This document shows, in pieces, positions 40,180 through 48,655 of a stretch of 64,000 nt of DNA. Source of the stretch: Micromonospora lutea. GTDB lineage: Bacteria; Actinomycetota; Actinomycetes; Mycobacteriales; Micromonosporaceae. A model generated the notes under the pieces. The model had not been told where the DNA came from and did no database searches. It saw only the letters and a program-made list of their open reading frames with translations. Each line of letters begins with the position of its first letter. Positions within the stretch are counted from its first letter, which is position 1. The DNA is taken from NCBI RefSeq assembly GCF_016863535.1, contig NZ_BOPB01000011.1, forward strand, positions 1-64,000, in the 5' to 3' direction. Both the position numbers and the translations under genes were made by a program.

Positions 40180-41184
40180 TCAGCTGAACAGCGGGCGGGC
40201 CAGGAAGTACATCAGCGCACCGATCGAGCCGGCGGCGGGGAAGGTCAGGATCCAGGCGCCGACGATGTTGCCGGCCACGCCCCACCGCACGGCGGAGAGC
40301 CGCTTGGTGGCACCGACACCCATGATCGCCGAGGTGATCGTGTGGGTGGTCGAGATCGGGGCGCCGAGCACCAGGGCGTTGAAGTAGAGCACGCCGCTGG
40401 CCACGGTCTCGGCCGCGAAACCCTCCGGCGGACGCAGGTCGATGATCTTCCGCCCAAGCGTCCGGATGATCCGCCAGCCACCGGCGTAGGTGCCGGCCGC
40501 CAGCACCGCCGCCGAGGTCCAGAACGCCCACTCCGGGATGTAGGTCGCGTCGTCCTGGAAGCCACCGACGTAGAGAGCCAGCACCACGATGCCGATGGTC
40601 TTGGCGGCGTCCTGCATGCCGTGGCCGACCGACATGGCCGCCGCCGAGGCGGTCTGGGCCCAGCGGAAGCCACGGTTCAACTTGCCCGGTTGCCCGTTGC
40701 GGAAGATCCACTGCACCGCGATCATCACGATGTAGCCGAGGAGGAAACCGACCATCGGCGACAGGATCATCGGGATGATCACGCTTTCGCCGATGCCGGT
40801 CCAGAGCACGGTGCCGGAGGCGGCGACGGTCGAGCCGACCAGACCACCGATCAGCGCGTGCGAGGACGACGAGGGCAGGCCGAAGTACCAGGTGATGATG
40901 TTCCAGGTGATCGCGCCGATCACCCCGGCGAAGACGATGCCGAGGCTGGGGATGCCGGTCGGCAGCTCGACCAGGCCGCTACCGACGGTCTTGGCCACCT
41001 CGGCGCCGAAGTGCGCGCCGATGAAGTTGCCGACCGCCGCCATGGCCAGGGCCACCCGGGGTGTCAGCGCCCGGGTGGAGATGCTGGTCGCGATCGCGTT
41101 CGCGGCATCGTGGAAGCCGTTGGTGTAGTCGAACACCAGGGCCACCCCGATCACCGCCAGCACGGCGATGAGCTCGGGACTCAC
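40180..41184 (-). CDS. pitA: Inorganic phosphate transporter (Pit family)
   Basis: A 334-residue membrane protein with about ten helices. Two conserved Pit repeats are visible: Phe-Asp-Tyr-Thr-Asn-Gly-Phe-His-Asp-Ala-Ala-Asn near residue 20 and Gly-His-Gly-Met-Gln-Asp-Ala-Ala-Lys near residue 190. It should import phosphate (often as metal phosphate) with protons. The start is GTG 41184, 4 bases after the DUF47 gene's stop, so it is co-transcribed with it and probably controlled by PHO boxes at 41936-41968. Confidence 0.93.
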   Translation of the reverse strand: MSPELIAVLAVIGVALVFDYTNGFHDAANAIATSISTRALTPRVALAMAAVGNFIGAHFGAEVAKTVGSGLVELPTGIPSLGIVFAGVIGAITWNIITWYFGLPSSSSHALIGGLVGSTVAASGTVLWTGIGESVIIPMILSPMVGFLLGYIVMIAVQWIFRNGQPGKLNRGFRWAQTASAAAMSVGHGMQDAAKTIGIVVLALYVGGFQDDATYIPEWAFWTSAAVLAAGTYAGGWRIIRTLGRKIIDLRPPEGFAAETVASGVLYFNALVLGAPISTTHTITSAIMGVGATKRLSAVRWGVAGNIVGAWILTFPAAGSIGALMYFLARPLFS

Positions 41185-41188
41185 AGGC

Positions 41189-41815
41189 TCAGGACTCCTT
41201 GACCGCGATGGTCTCGACGGTGTTGGCCACGTGCTCGAAGGAGTCGCAGGCGGCCTCAAGCTCGTCGGCGACCTCCTTCATCTTCAGCACGGTCAACGCG
41301 TCGTACTCGCCGGAGAAGAGGCGTACCAGCAGCATCCGGTAGGCCTGGTCGCCGTGGTTCTCCAGCCGGTTGATCTCGATCCAGTAGTCCTCAAGATCCT
41401 TCATCGACTTCAGCCGGGGCATCGCGTCGGCGGTCAGCTTCGCCTGCTGGTCGAGCACGTGCACCAGCTCGTGCATCTCCCGAGGCAGCGACGGCAGCTT
41501 GGTCAGCCCGTAGAGGTAGAGCAGGTTGCCCACCGCCTCCAGGTGGTCCATCACGTCGTCCAGCAGCGAGCCGAGCCGATAGATGTCCTCGCGGTCGAAG
41601 GGGGTGACGAAGGTGGAGTTGATCTTCTTGTACAAGTCGTGGGTGATCTGGTCACTGTCGTGCTCCACCTCGGTGAGCCGCTCGCTCACCGACTGCACCT
41701 CGACGTCAGGCAGGGACAACTCGTTGAGCAGCTCGGTACCCCGGACCAGATTCTGCGCAGCCCTGGTGAAGAGCTCGTAGAAAGCGCCCTCGTTGGGGCG
41801 GAAGGAAAACCTCAC
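41189..41815 (-). CDS. DUF47/PhoU-like phosphate transport accessory protein
   Basis: A 208-residue all-helical protein of DUF47 (TIGR00153-like), a PhoU relative that commonly sits beside Pit transporters and is thought to regulate them. Conserved blocks are Val-Glu-His-Asp-Ser-Asp-Gln-Ile-Thr-His-Asp and Phe-Asp-Arg-Glu-Asp-Ile-Tyr-Arg-Leu-Gly. The start is GTG 41815. It precedes pitA by 4 bases. Confidence 0.9.
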   Translation of the reverse strand: MRFSFRPNEGAFYELFTRAAQNLVRGTELLNELSLPDVEVQSVSERLTEVEHDSDQITHDLYKKINSTFVTPFDREDIYRLGSLLDDVMDHLEAVGNLLYLYGLTKLPSLPREMHELVHVLDQQAKLTADAMPRLKSMKDLEDYWIEINRLENHGDQAYRMLLVRLFSGEYDALTVLKMKEVADELEAACDSFEHVANTVETIAVKES

Positions 41816-42170
41816 AGCACGGACCTCGTCGTGTCGGGTGAAAGGGGTGGCAGCCCGCCGCTCCGGCGCCCTGCTGAGGGAATGCTAGGGAACCGTCGGG
41901 CCGACCTTTCGCCGGCCCACCTCTGGCCAGCGAGCATTCACCGACCGTTCAACTTCCGTTCACCTTCACCGGCCCCGTGGCTCCCAACTGCCGCTCCTGT
42001 CCCCGCTCATGGAGCCGGCTGGGCATACCCCGAATCACGAGTGTCGAACATCTCACCGACCAGGTGCGGTACCGCGGTCCCACGGCCCGTGCCGTCCGAT
42101 CGCACCAGCTGCCACGCACGACCCGGGCCGGCGACCGCCATGCCCGCGCCCGTCGTCCGGTGGGCAGCGG
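41816..42170. other. 355-base gap with a PHO box
   Basis: No gene is seen. The only clear signal is three 11-bp direct repeats at 41936-41968. The rest is unremarkable GC-rich sequence upstream of the DUF47-pitA operon and downstream of the DUF402 gene. Confidence 0.65.
41936..41968 (+). promoter_or_regulatory. PHO box: three 11-bp direct repeats
   Basis: attcaccgacc, gttcaacttcc and gttcaccttca follow each other with an exact 11-base phase, and match the GTTCACC consensus of PhoP-binding PHO boxes of actinomycetes. They lie 121 bases upstream of the DUF47-pitA operon start. Regulation by phosphate starvation is the natural inference. Confidence 0.8.
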
Positions 42171-42677
42171 TCAGACCACCAGGGCCAACCACTTACGGTA
42201 CGAGGTGGCGAAGGGTTCCGTGCCGTCGCCGAGTGCGCCGAGCAGCCAACGCGCCGCCGCTTCGGCCTCCACCACCACGTCGTCGGGGTATCCGAAACGC
42301 GCCCGGTGCTCGGCGAACTCGTCCTCGTCGCGCAGCTCGACCAGGCCGGTCTCGCGACGCCGGACCACGTCCAGGTCGAGGTCGATCAGATGGACGGTGT
42401 CCTCGCCCTCCCAGCGGGCCGGGCTGGTGATGTCGCAGTAGACCTCGCTGGTGCGGGGCGGCGGATTGAACATGCCCGTCCACCAGGCGTGGTGCGGCAC
42501 CAACAGCACGAAGGGAATCTGCTCCACCGAGGGCCGGCCGTGGTAGACCGAGCTGGTGCCGGCCGACACGCCGAGCCAGATGCCGAGGTCGTCCTCCGCC
42601 AACCGACGGGCCGGGTAGTCACGGTGGGCGCTGCCGTCGAACTTGCGGTAGATCACACGGATCACGTCGCTCGGCAT
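42171..42677 (-). CDS. DUF402 domain protein
   Basis: A 168-residue beta-barrel-type protein of DUF402 (relatives include FomD, a nucleotidyl/diphosphatase-like enzyme). Conserved acidic and basic residues appear in Val-Tyr-Cys-Asp-Ile-Thr, Leu-Ile-Asp-Leu-Asp-Leu-Asp-Val-Val and Asp-Glu-Asp-Glu-Phe. ATG 42677 is preceded 7 bases upstream by TAGTGT (42685-42690, minus strand), favouring it over 42686. The physiological substrate is unknown. Confidence 0.87.
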   Translation of the reverse strand: MPSDVIRVIYRKFDGSAHRDYPARRLAEDDLGIWLGVSAGTSSVYHGRPSVEQIPFVLLVPHHAWWTGMFNPPPRTSEVYCDITSPARWEGEDTVHLIDLDLDVVRRRETGLVELRDEDEFAEHRARFGYPDDVVVEAEAAARWLLGALGDGTEPFATSYRKWLALVV

Positions 42678-42814
42678 GAGTCGCACACTAGCCGATTCCG
42701 CCCACGCGTCGCCGTCGGGAAGTTACCGGACGCAGTGGCGTCATCTCCGCTCGCCGCGGCCACGACACGGCTGCGCGTACTGACCACGTCCGCCCCGACG
42801 GGTACCGTGCCACG

Positions 42815-44959
42815 GTGACTCCGCCCCGCAGCGCCACCGGCATCACCCGCGACAGGACCCGCCGGCGGGGCGACCGGCCGGGTGTCGCCGAGCTGTTGGC
42901 CGCCGCCGTCGGGGCGGTGCCCGGCGGTACGGCTCGTCCGGGTCAGCAGCGGATGGCGACGGCGATCGAGGAGTGCGTCAGCACCGGGGACCACCTGCTG
43001 GTGCAGGCTGGCACGGGCACCGGCAAGTCCCTGGCGTACCTCGCTCCGGCATTGACCGTGGACGGCCCCGTGGTGGTCTCCACCGCCACCCTCGCGTTGC
43101 AGTCCCAACTGGTGGAGCACGACCTGCCCCGGTTGGCCGACGCCGTCGAGCCACTGCTCGGGCGACGCCCCACGTTCGCCGTGCTCAAGGGCCGGCACCA
43201 CTACCTCTGCCTGGCCCGGCTGGAGAACTCCACGGCGGACGAACCGGAGGACACCCTCTTCGACGCCCCGGCCGAGCGCCCCGGCGGTACCCGCTGGCTC
43301 GGTGAGGCCGGCCGGTTGGGCAAGCAGATCCAGCGCCTGCGGGACTGGGCCCTGGACACCGACACCGGTGACCGCGACGAGTTGGACCCGGGCGTCGACG
43401 ACCAGACCTGGCGACTGGCCTCCATGCCGGCCCGCGAGTGCGTCGGCGCCGCCCGCTGCCCGTACGGCGCGGAGTGCTTCGCCGAGGCGTCCCGGGCCCG
43501 CGCCCGGGAGGCGGACATCGTGGTGACGAATCACAGCCTGCTCGCGGTCGACATGCTCGCCGGCCGGCACATCGTCCCGCCCCACCGGCTGTTGGTCGTC
43601 GACGAGGCCCACGAACTGGCTGACCGGGTCTCCTCGGCGGCCCAGGCGGAGCTGACCCCGGAGCTGATCGACCGGTCCGCCCGGCGGGCCCGCCCGCTGC
43701 TGCGTCCAGAGACGGCCGAGGCGTTGACCGCGTCCGGCGACGCCCTGGCGGTCGGGCTGGCCGAGGCACCGGTCGGGCGGATCACCAGCGGGCTGCCCGG
43801 CCCGCTGCGGGAGGCCTGCACGCTGCTGGACGCCGCCACCCGCACCGCCCTGGACAGCATCGGCGACGTCAAGGCCGACGATCCCGACCCGGTACGCAAG
43901 CAGCAGGCCAAATCCGTCCTCGACGAGCTGTCCACCACCGCCCAGCGGTTGCTGGAGGAAGCCGAGCACGACGTGGCCTGGGTGGAACGCAACGACGTCA
44001 CCGGGCGGCGGGCGCTGGTGGTGGCACCGCTCTCGGTGGCCGGCACCCTCGCCACCCACCTCTACGACGAGCGGACCGTGGTGGCCACCTCGGCCACGCT
44101 CGCGCTGGGAGGTCGGTTCGACACGGTCGCCCGGGCCCTGGGACTCGACTCGCCCCCCGCCAGCCCGCCGTCGCCGGCCGCCGCCGCACTCGCCGAGACC
44201 ACCCGGCGGCCGTCCGGGTCGGACGCTTCGGCGGGGGGTACCGCACCGCCCCGGGCAGACGACGAGGACGGGTTGACCGACTCCGGGCTCGGGTGGCGTT
44301 CGCTCGACGTCGGCTCGCCGTTCGACTACCCCCGCCAGGGCATCCTCTACGTGGCCGCCCACCTGCCCCGCCCCGGAGCCTCCGGGCTGCCCGAGGCCGC
44401 CGGGGAGGAACTGATCGCACTGGTCACCGCGCTCGGTGGGCGTACGCTCGGGCTCTTCTCCTCCCGGCGGGCCGCGCAGCAGGCCGCGGAGTTGCTGCGC
44501 GCCCGGACCGACCTGCCGGTGCTGCTCCAGGGTGAGGAGGCGCTGCCGCTGCTGGTCCGACGCTTCCGGGAGGAACGGTCGAGCTGCCTGTTCGGGGTGA
44601 TGTCACTGTGGCAGGGCGTCGACGTCCCGGGGGATTCGTGCCAGCTGGTGGTGATCGACCGGCTCCCCTTTCCTCGCCCCGACGAACCACTCGCCGCGGC
44701 CCGGGCGGCGGCCGTCGACGCACAGGGCGGCTCGGGCTTCGCGGCGGTGAGCGTCCCGATCGCGGCGGTCCGGCTGGCGCAGGGCGTGGGCCGACTGATC
44801 CGGGCCAACGGTGACCGGGGCGTGGTGGCGGTGCTCGACTCCCGGCTGGAGACGGCTCGCAGCTACGGCTCGTTCCTGCGCCGCTCGCTGCCCCCGTTCT
44901 GGTACACGACCCGCCCGGAGGTGGCCCGGGGCGCGCTGACCCGTCTCGGGGCGAGCTGA
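42815..44959 (+). CDS. dinG: DinG-family ATP-dependent DNA helicase
   Basis: A 714-residue superfamily 2 helicase of the XPD/DinG group. Walker A is Ala-Gly-Thr-Gly-Thr-Gly-Lys-Ser (residues 65-72), and motif II is Val-Asp-Glu-Ala-His. The iron-sulfur-type cysteines lie in Tyr-Leu-Cys-Leu-Ala-Arg, Glu-Cys-Val-Gly-Ala-Ala-Arg-Cys and Glu-Cys-Phe. The C-terminal Gln-Gly-Val-Gly-Arg-Leu-Ile-Arg is motif VI. It probably unwinds forked or R-loop DNA during repair. GTG 42815 is 6 bases after TACCGT (42803-42808). Confidence 0.93.
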   Translation: MTPPRSATGITRDRTRRRGDRPGVAELLAAAVGAVPGGTARPGQQRMATAIEECVSTGDHLLVQAGTGTGKSLAYLAPALTVDGPVVVSTATLALQSQLVEHDLPRLADAVEPLLGRRPTFAVLKGRHHYLCLARLENSTADEPEDTLFDAPAERPGGTRWLGEAGRLGKQIQRLRDWALDTDTGDRDELDPGVDDQTWRLASMPARECVGAARCPYGAECFAEASRARAREADIVVTNHSLLAVDMLAGRHIVPPHRLLVVDEAHELADRVSSAAQAELTPELIDRSARRARPLLRPETAEALTASGDALAVGLAEAPVGRITSGLPGPLREACTLLDAATRTALDSIGDVKADDPDPVRKQQAKSVLDELSTTAQRLLEEAEHDVAWVERNDVTGRRALVVAPLSVAGTLATHLYDERTVVATSATLALGGRFDTVARALGLDSPPASPPSPAAAALAETTRRPSGSDASAGGTAPPRADDEDGLTDSGLGWRSLDVGSPFDYPRQGILYVAAHLPRPGASGLPEAAGEELIALVTALGGRTLGLFSSRRAAQQAAELLRARTDLPVLLQGEEALPLLVRRFREERSSCLFGVMSLWQGVDVPGDSCQLVVIDRLPFPRPDEPLAAARAAAVDAQGGSGFAAVSVPIAAVRLAQGVGRLIRANGDRGVVAVLDSRLETARSYGSFLRRSLPPFWYTTRPEVARGALTRLGAS

Positions 44960-44981
44960 GCGGTCCGGTCGGCCACTGAGG

Positions 44982-46280
44982 TCAGGGCGCTCGGGAGGCG
45001 ACGACGACGGCGTCCGGCGGGGTGTCCGGGACACTCCGGGCGGCGAGCCGGCGTATCGCCGTGTTGAGCACCGCGATGATGGGCACCGCGACCAACGCGC
45101 CGGTGATCCCGGCGAGCACCACACCGGCCGCCAGACCGATGATCACTGCGAGCGGGTGGATGGCCACCGCCCTGCCCATGATCAACGGCTGGAGAATGTG
45201 CCCCTCCACCTGCTGCACGCCGATCACCACGCCAAGGATGATCAACGCGGTCACCGGGCCGCTGTCGACCAGCGCCACCAGCACCGCCACGCCGCCGGAG
45301 AGGGTCGCACCGACGATCGGGATGAACGCGCCGAGGAACACCAGGGCGGCCAGCGGGAAGGCGAACGGAATGTCGAAGATCACCAGGAAGATGCCGATGC
45401 CGACGGCGTCGATGAAGGCGACCAGCACCGTCGCCCGGACGTAGGCGACCAGCGTCGCCCAGGCTGCCCGGCCGGCGTCGTCGACCTTCCACCGCGCGGC
45501 TACGGGCAGCAGCCGGACCAGAAAACGCCAGATCATGCTGCCGTCGCGCAGGAAGAAGAAGGTGGCGAAGAGGACCAGCACGGTGCCGGTCAGCACCTCG
45601 GCCAGGGTCGCTGCAGTGGAGAGGGCACCGCTGGTGAACCGCTCGGTGTTGTTGTTGACCCACTGCTGGGTCTCCTCGATGTACCGGTCGAGGTCGTTGT
45701 CCGACAGGTGCAGCGGCCCGGTCTTGAGCCACTCCTGGATCTGCTGCAGACCCTGGGTCGACTTCGCGGTCAGTTCCGGAACGCCCTTGATGAACTCGTT
45801 GACCACCAGGGTGAGCGTGCCGATCACCGCGGCCAGCCCGGCGACCAGTACCACCGCGGTCGCCAAGGACCTCGGCAGACGGCCCTGTAACAGCCAGCCG
45901 ACCGCAGGTGCCAGCAGCGCCGACAGCAACAGCGCCACGGCCAACGGAATGATCACGATGCTGATCGTGCCGACGAGCTTCAGCAGCGCCCAGAAGACGA
46001 TGCCGATCACGATCAGTCGCCAGCACCAGGCGGCGGCGATCCGCAGCGCGTGGGGCACGTCGGCGTCGTCGCGACTGGAGGTGGAGTTGTGCACCGGCGC
46101 GGGCGTATCGGCACCGACCACGGTCGCCGCCGGCGCTGCCGCCGGTCCAGGGCTCGACGGTGAGGCCACCCCGGCCGACTCCGCCACGTCGGGGGGCGTC
46201 TGGCGGCCCGCTCGGACCGATTCCCGGCCCGACTCGTACGCGCGACGCAGCCGTCCGCGTATCCGCTCGAAGCGGCTCAA
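44982..46280 (-). CDS. AI-2E family transporter
   Basis: A 432-residue permease of the AI-2E/PerM family (named for AI-2 export, but many members have other roles). It has about eight membrane helices beginning near residue 85 after a long polar N-terminus. The conserved Pro-Leu-Ile-Met-Gly-Arg and Gly-Ala-Phe-Ile-Pro-Ile-Val-Gly are visible. I start at TTG 46280 because gggagg is 6 bases upstream; an in-frame GTG at 46367 would extend the protein. Confidence 0.88.
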   Translation of the reverse strand: MSRFERIRGRLRRAYESGRESVRAGRQTPPDVAESAGVASPSSPGPAAAPAATVVGADTPAPVHNSTSSRDDADVPHALRIAAAWCWRLIVIGIVFWALLKLVGTISIVIIPLAVALLLSALLAPAVGWLLQGRLPRSLATAVVLVAGLAAVIGTLTLVVNEFIKGVPELTAKSTQGLQQIQEWLKTGPLHLSDNDLDRYIEETQQWVNNNTERFTSGALSTAATLAEVLTGTVLVLFATFFFLRDGSMIWRFLVRLLPVAARWKVDDAGRAAWATLVAYVRATVLVAFIDAVGIGIFLVIFDIPFAFPLAALVFLGAFIPIVGATLSGGVAVLVALVDSGPVTALIILGVVIGVQQVEGHILQPLIMGRAVAIHPLAVIIGLAAGVVLAGITGALVAVPIIAVLNTAIRRLAARSVPDTPPDAVVVASRAP

Positions 46281-46447
46281 GCGCACCTCCCGGCAGAATT
46301 GGCCTGCGCCCTGCGTCAGGTCGGACAGGATACGCCCGACCAGCCAACGGTAGGACGAATTCGCCACCCACAGTGCCCCGCCCGGGAACGCGCTAACCCG
46401 ATGACCACCGACGGTCGGCGAGGAACCGACACGGTAGCGTCTGCGAC

Positions 46448-46786
46448 GTGACCGCCGACCCGAACATCGACACTGGCCTGCCCATCCGGCTGCTGCACGA
46501 CCGCGTGCTGGTGCGGACGGAGGGTAGCGACGGAGAGCGGCGCTCCAGCGCCGGCATCGTGATTCCCGCTACCGCGGCCGTGGGCAAGCGCCTGGCGTGG
46601 GCCACCGCGGTTGGCGTCGGCCCGAACGTGCGCTCCATCGTCTCCGGCGACCGGGTGCTCTTCGACCCCGACGACCGCTCCGAGGTCGAGCTGCACGGCC
46701 GAGGCTACGTGCTGCTGCGTGAACGCGACGTGCACGCGGTGGCCGCCGAACGGATCGAGGAGAACGCGACCGGCCTGTACCTCTGA
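46448..46786 (+). CDS. GroES-family co-chaperonin (paralogue)
   Basis: A 112-residue protein of the GroES beta-barrel fold: Ile-Arg-Leu-Leu-His-Asp-Arg-Val-Leu-Val-Arg, then Ser-Ser-Ala-Gly-Ile-Val-Ile-Pro (mobile-loop-like), Gly-Asp-Arg-Val-Leu-Phe, and a C-terminal Leu-Arg-Glu-Arg-Asp-Val. Compared with housekeeping GroES it is longer and its mobile loop is divergent. It is not next to a groEL. GTG 46448 is 7 bases after TAGCGT (46435-46440). Its partner chaperonin is not evident. Confidence 0.87.
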   Translation: MTADPNIDTGLPIRLLHDRVLVRTEGSDGERRSSAGIVIPATAAVGKRLAWATAVGVGPNVRSIVSGDRVLFDPDDRSEVELHGRGYVLLRERDVHAVAAERIEENATGLYL

Positions 46787-46935
46787 ACGATCGGTCGGCA
46801 ACGCCACCGAGGCGGAGGTGTTCCGACCGCCGCTGAGCGGTGCACGGCGGTTCCCGCAGCCCCCGGCCGGCCAACGCGCCGTTTGCCGCGCTCCCCGACG
46901 GGAAGCCAGCCGCACCACCGGCCTGGGGAGGGACG

Positions 46936-47103
46936 ATGCCGGTATTCGTGAAGAAGGTGCTGGCCTGGGGAAGCCTCGCGTTTCTGATCTACTTCATGGC
47001 GTTCCGGCCGGAGGGCGCCGCACAGATGTTCAAGGCGATCGGTGCGGCGCTGATGATGATGGCCCAGGGGCTTGGGGATTTCCTCACCGGTTTGATGACC
47101 TGA
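46936..47103 (+). CDS. 55-residue small membrane protein
   Basis: A small protein with one or two hydrophobic helices (residues 8-22 and about 31-52). A strong ggggaggga site precedes ATG 46936. No family is recognised. A hairpin follows its stop. Confidence 0.75.
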   Translation: MPVFVKKVLAWGSLAFLIYFMAFRPEGAAQMFKAIGAALMMMAQGLGDFLTGLMT

Positions 47104-47107
47104 AGAG

Positions 47108-47140
47108 CCGCCGCCCGGCCGGTCAACGGACCGGCGGCGG
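47108..47140. terminator. Hairpin between convergent genes
   Basis: A GC-rich inverted repeat (ccgccgcc at the outer left and ggcggcgg at the outer right, with an inner ccggt/accgg) fills the 37-base gap between the 55-residue protein and PrsW genes. Confidence 0.65.
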
Positions 47141-48598
47141 TCAGCGGTGGCCCGGAGGCCAGGGGCCGGGACGTGGCCCGTACCAGCCGGGATGGCCGTA
47201 GCCAGCGGGGAAGGCGGGCGGAGGCGGCGGAGGCGGCGGGGTGAGCACCACCGGAATCGGGACCACCGGCTCCTCGGGTGCCTCCACCGCCCGCTGCGAA
47301 CCGTCCGGGAAGCGCAGGTGGTAGCGGTGCCCGTCCCAGACTCCGACCGGCGACTGCGGGTCGCGGCCCACGAAGTACGACCGGTACACGACGATGGAGT
47401 GCAGCAACTCCTGTTCCTCCCTGGCCGTCCGCTCCCGGTCGACAGGGCGGCGGTCCAGACCCCGCGTCGCGCCGTCACGCAGCAGCGCCAACCGGGTCGC
47501 CGCGAACTGGTAGCCGCGCATCGCCCGTAGACCGGCGTCGCCGGCCACCCGTCGGGCCCACACCCGGGCCGCGTGTCGTCGGCCGAGGCTGCTCAACGCG
47601 GCCACCTCCGGTGGCGTGAGCCAGCCGGCCCGGACGTAGTCCGGAAGCACCCGCTCGGTGAGCCGTCCCTCCCAGGCCCGCAGCCACACGGCCAGACCGA
47701 CCATGCCGAAGAAGATCGGCACCATCACGCCGACGAAGCCGAAGAGTGAGATCAGTACCTCGCCGGTGGCCTGGGTCAGCGTCGGCAGCAGGTTCCACGC
47801 CCCGTGCAGCATCATCGCCAACAGCAGACCGGCGAGCGGGGCCAGGAACCGGACCCGCCGATCCGCCGACCGCGCCGCGATGCCGAGCCCGATACCGGCC
47901 ATCGAGGTGAACAACGGGTGGGCGAACCCGAAGAGCAGAATCCGGACGATGAAGATGGCGATGACCTGCTGCGCCCCGGTCGCCGGCCCGTACTGCTCAA
48001 CGCCCGAGGCGTATCCGTGCCCGCCCAGGTAGAGGATGTTCTCCACCATCGCGAAGCCGATCGCGGAGAGCCCGCAGTAGACGAGACCGTCGGTGATGCC
48101 CGACCACTCCCGCCGGCGGAACACCAGCAGCAGGATCGGTCCCAGGGTCTTGGTCAGTTCCTCGATGAAGGGCGCGACCAGGACGGCGGTGAGCGCGACG
48201 GGCAGCCCCTGGTCCTCGAACCAGCCGGCCGCCGTCTCGTTCACCCTCAGCGACGCCGCGGTGGAGACGAAGGCACCCCAGGCGAAGCAGAAGACGAGGT
48301 ACTTCAGCGGCTCGGGTTCGTAACGGTCGAGCCAGAGGAAACAGGCCACCAGCACCGGAACCGGCAGCACCGCCGCGGCGGCACCGACCAGCAACGCCTC
48401 CGAGCCGAGGCTGGTGCCGAGCGTGAAGAGCATGAAGATCGCGCAGGCCGCGATCAGGATGATCACCCCGATCAGCACCAGCGCCCGCCGCCAGCTGAGC
48501 CGGCGTCGTGGCATTCCGGGTCCGCCGTCACCCGCGCCTGGTACGGCGGGCGCGGGCGGCGACGGCGGTAGAGCTCCGCCGGACGGGGTGACGGCCAT
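47141..48598 (-). CDS. PrsW-type intramembrane metalloprotease
   Basis: A 485-residue multi-pass protein. The PrsW (glutamic-type CPBP-like) catalytic motifs are visible: Phe-Ile-Glu-Glu-Leu-Thr-Lys, Met-Val-Glu-Asn-Ile, and His-Pro-Leu-Phe-Thr plus Leu-His-Gly-Ala-Trp-Asn. About eight membrane helices occupy residues 45-315. The long cytoplasmic C-terminus ends in a polyproline and Gly/Pro/Tyr-rich tail. PrsW in Bacillus activates a sigma factor by cleaving its anti-sigma; the target here is unknown. ATG 48598 is supported by TACGCT 6 bases upstream (48605-48610, minus strand). Confidence 0.9.
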   Translation of the reverse strand: MAVTPSGGALPPSPPAPAVPGAGDGGPGMPRRRLSWRRALVLIGVIILIAACAIFMLFTLGTSLGSEALLVGAAAAVLPVPVLVACFLWLDRYEPEPLKYLVFCFAWGAFVSTAASLRVNETAAGWFEDQGLPVALTAVLVAPFIEELTKTLGPILLLVFRRREWSGITDGLVYCGLSAIGFAMVENILYLGGHGYASGVEQYGPATGAQQVIAIFIVRILLFGFAHPLFTSMAGIGLGIAARSADRRVRFLAPLAGLLLAMMLHGAWNLLPTLTQATGEVLISLFGFVGVMVPIFFGMVGLAVWLRAWEGRLTERVLPDYVRAGWLTPPEVAALSSLGRRHAARVWARRVAGDAGLRAMRGYQFAATRLALLRDGATRGLDRRPVDRERTAREEQELLHSIVVYRSYFVGRDPQSPVGVWDGHRYHLRFPDGSQRAVEAPEEPVVPIPVVLTPPPPPPPPAFPAGYGHPGWYGPRPGPWPPGHR

Positions 48599-48655
48599 GT
48601 GGTCAGCGTAGTCAAGCGTGGCCCGTCGGCTCGGGCGCATGGCCGCTCCGGGAAA

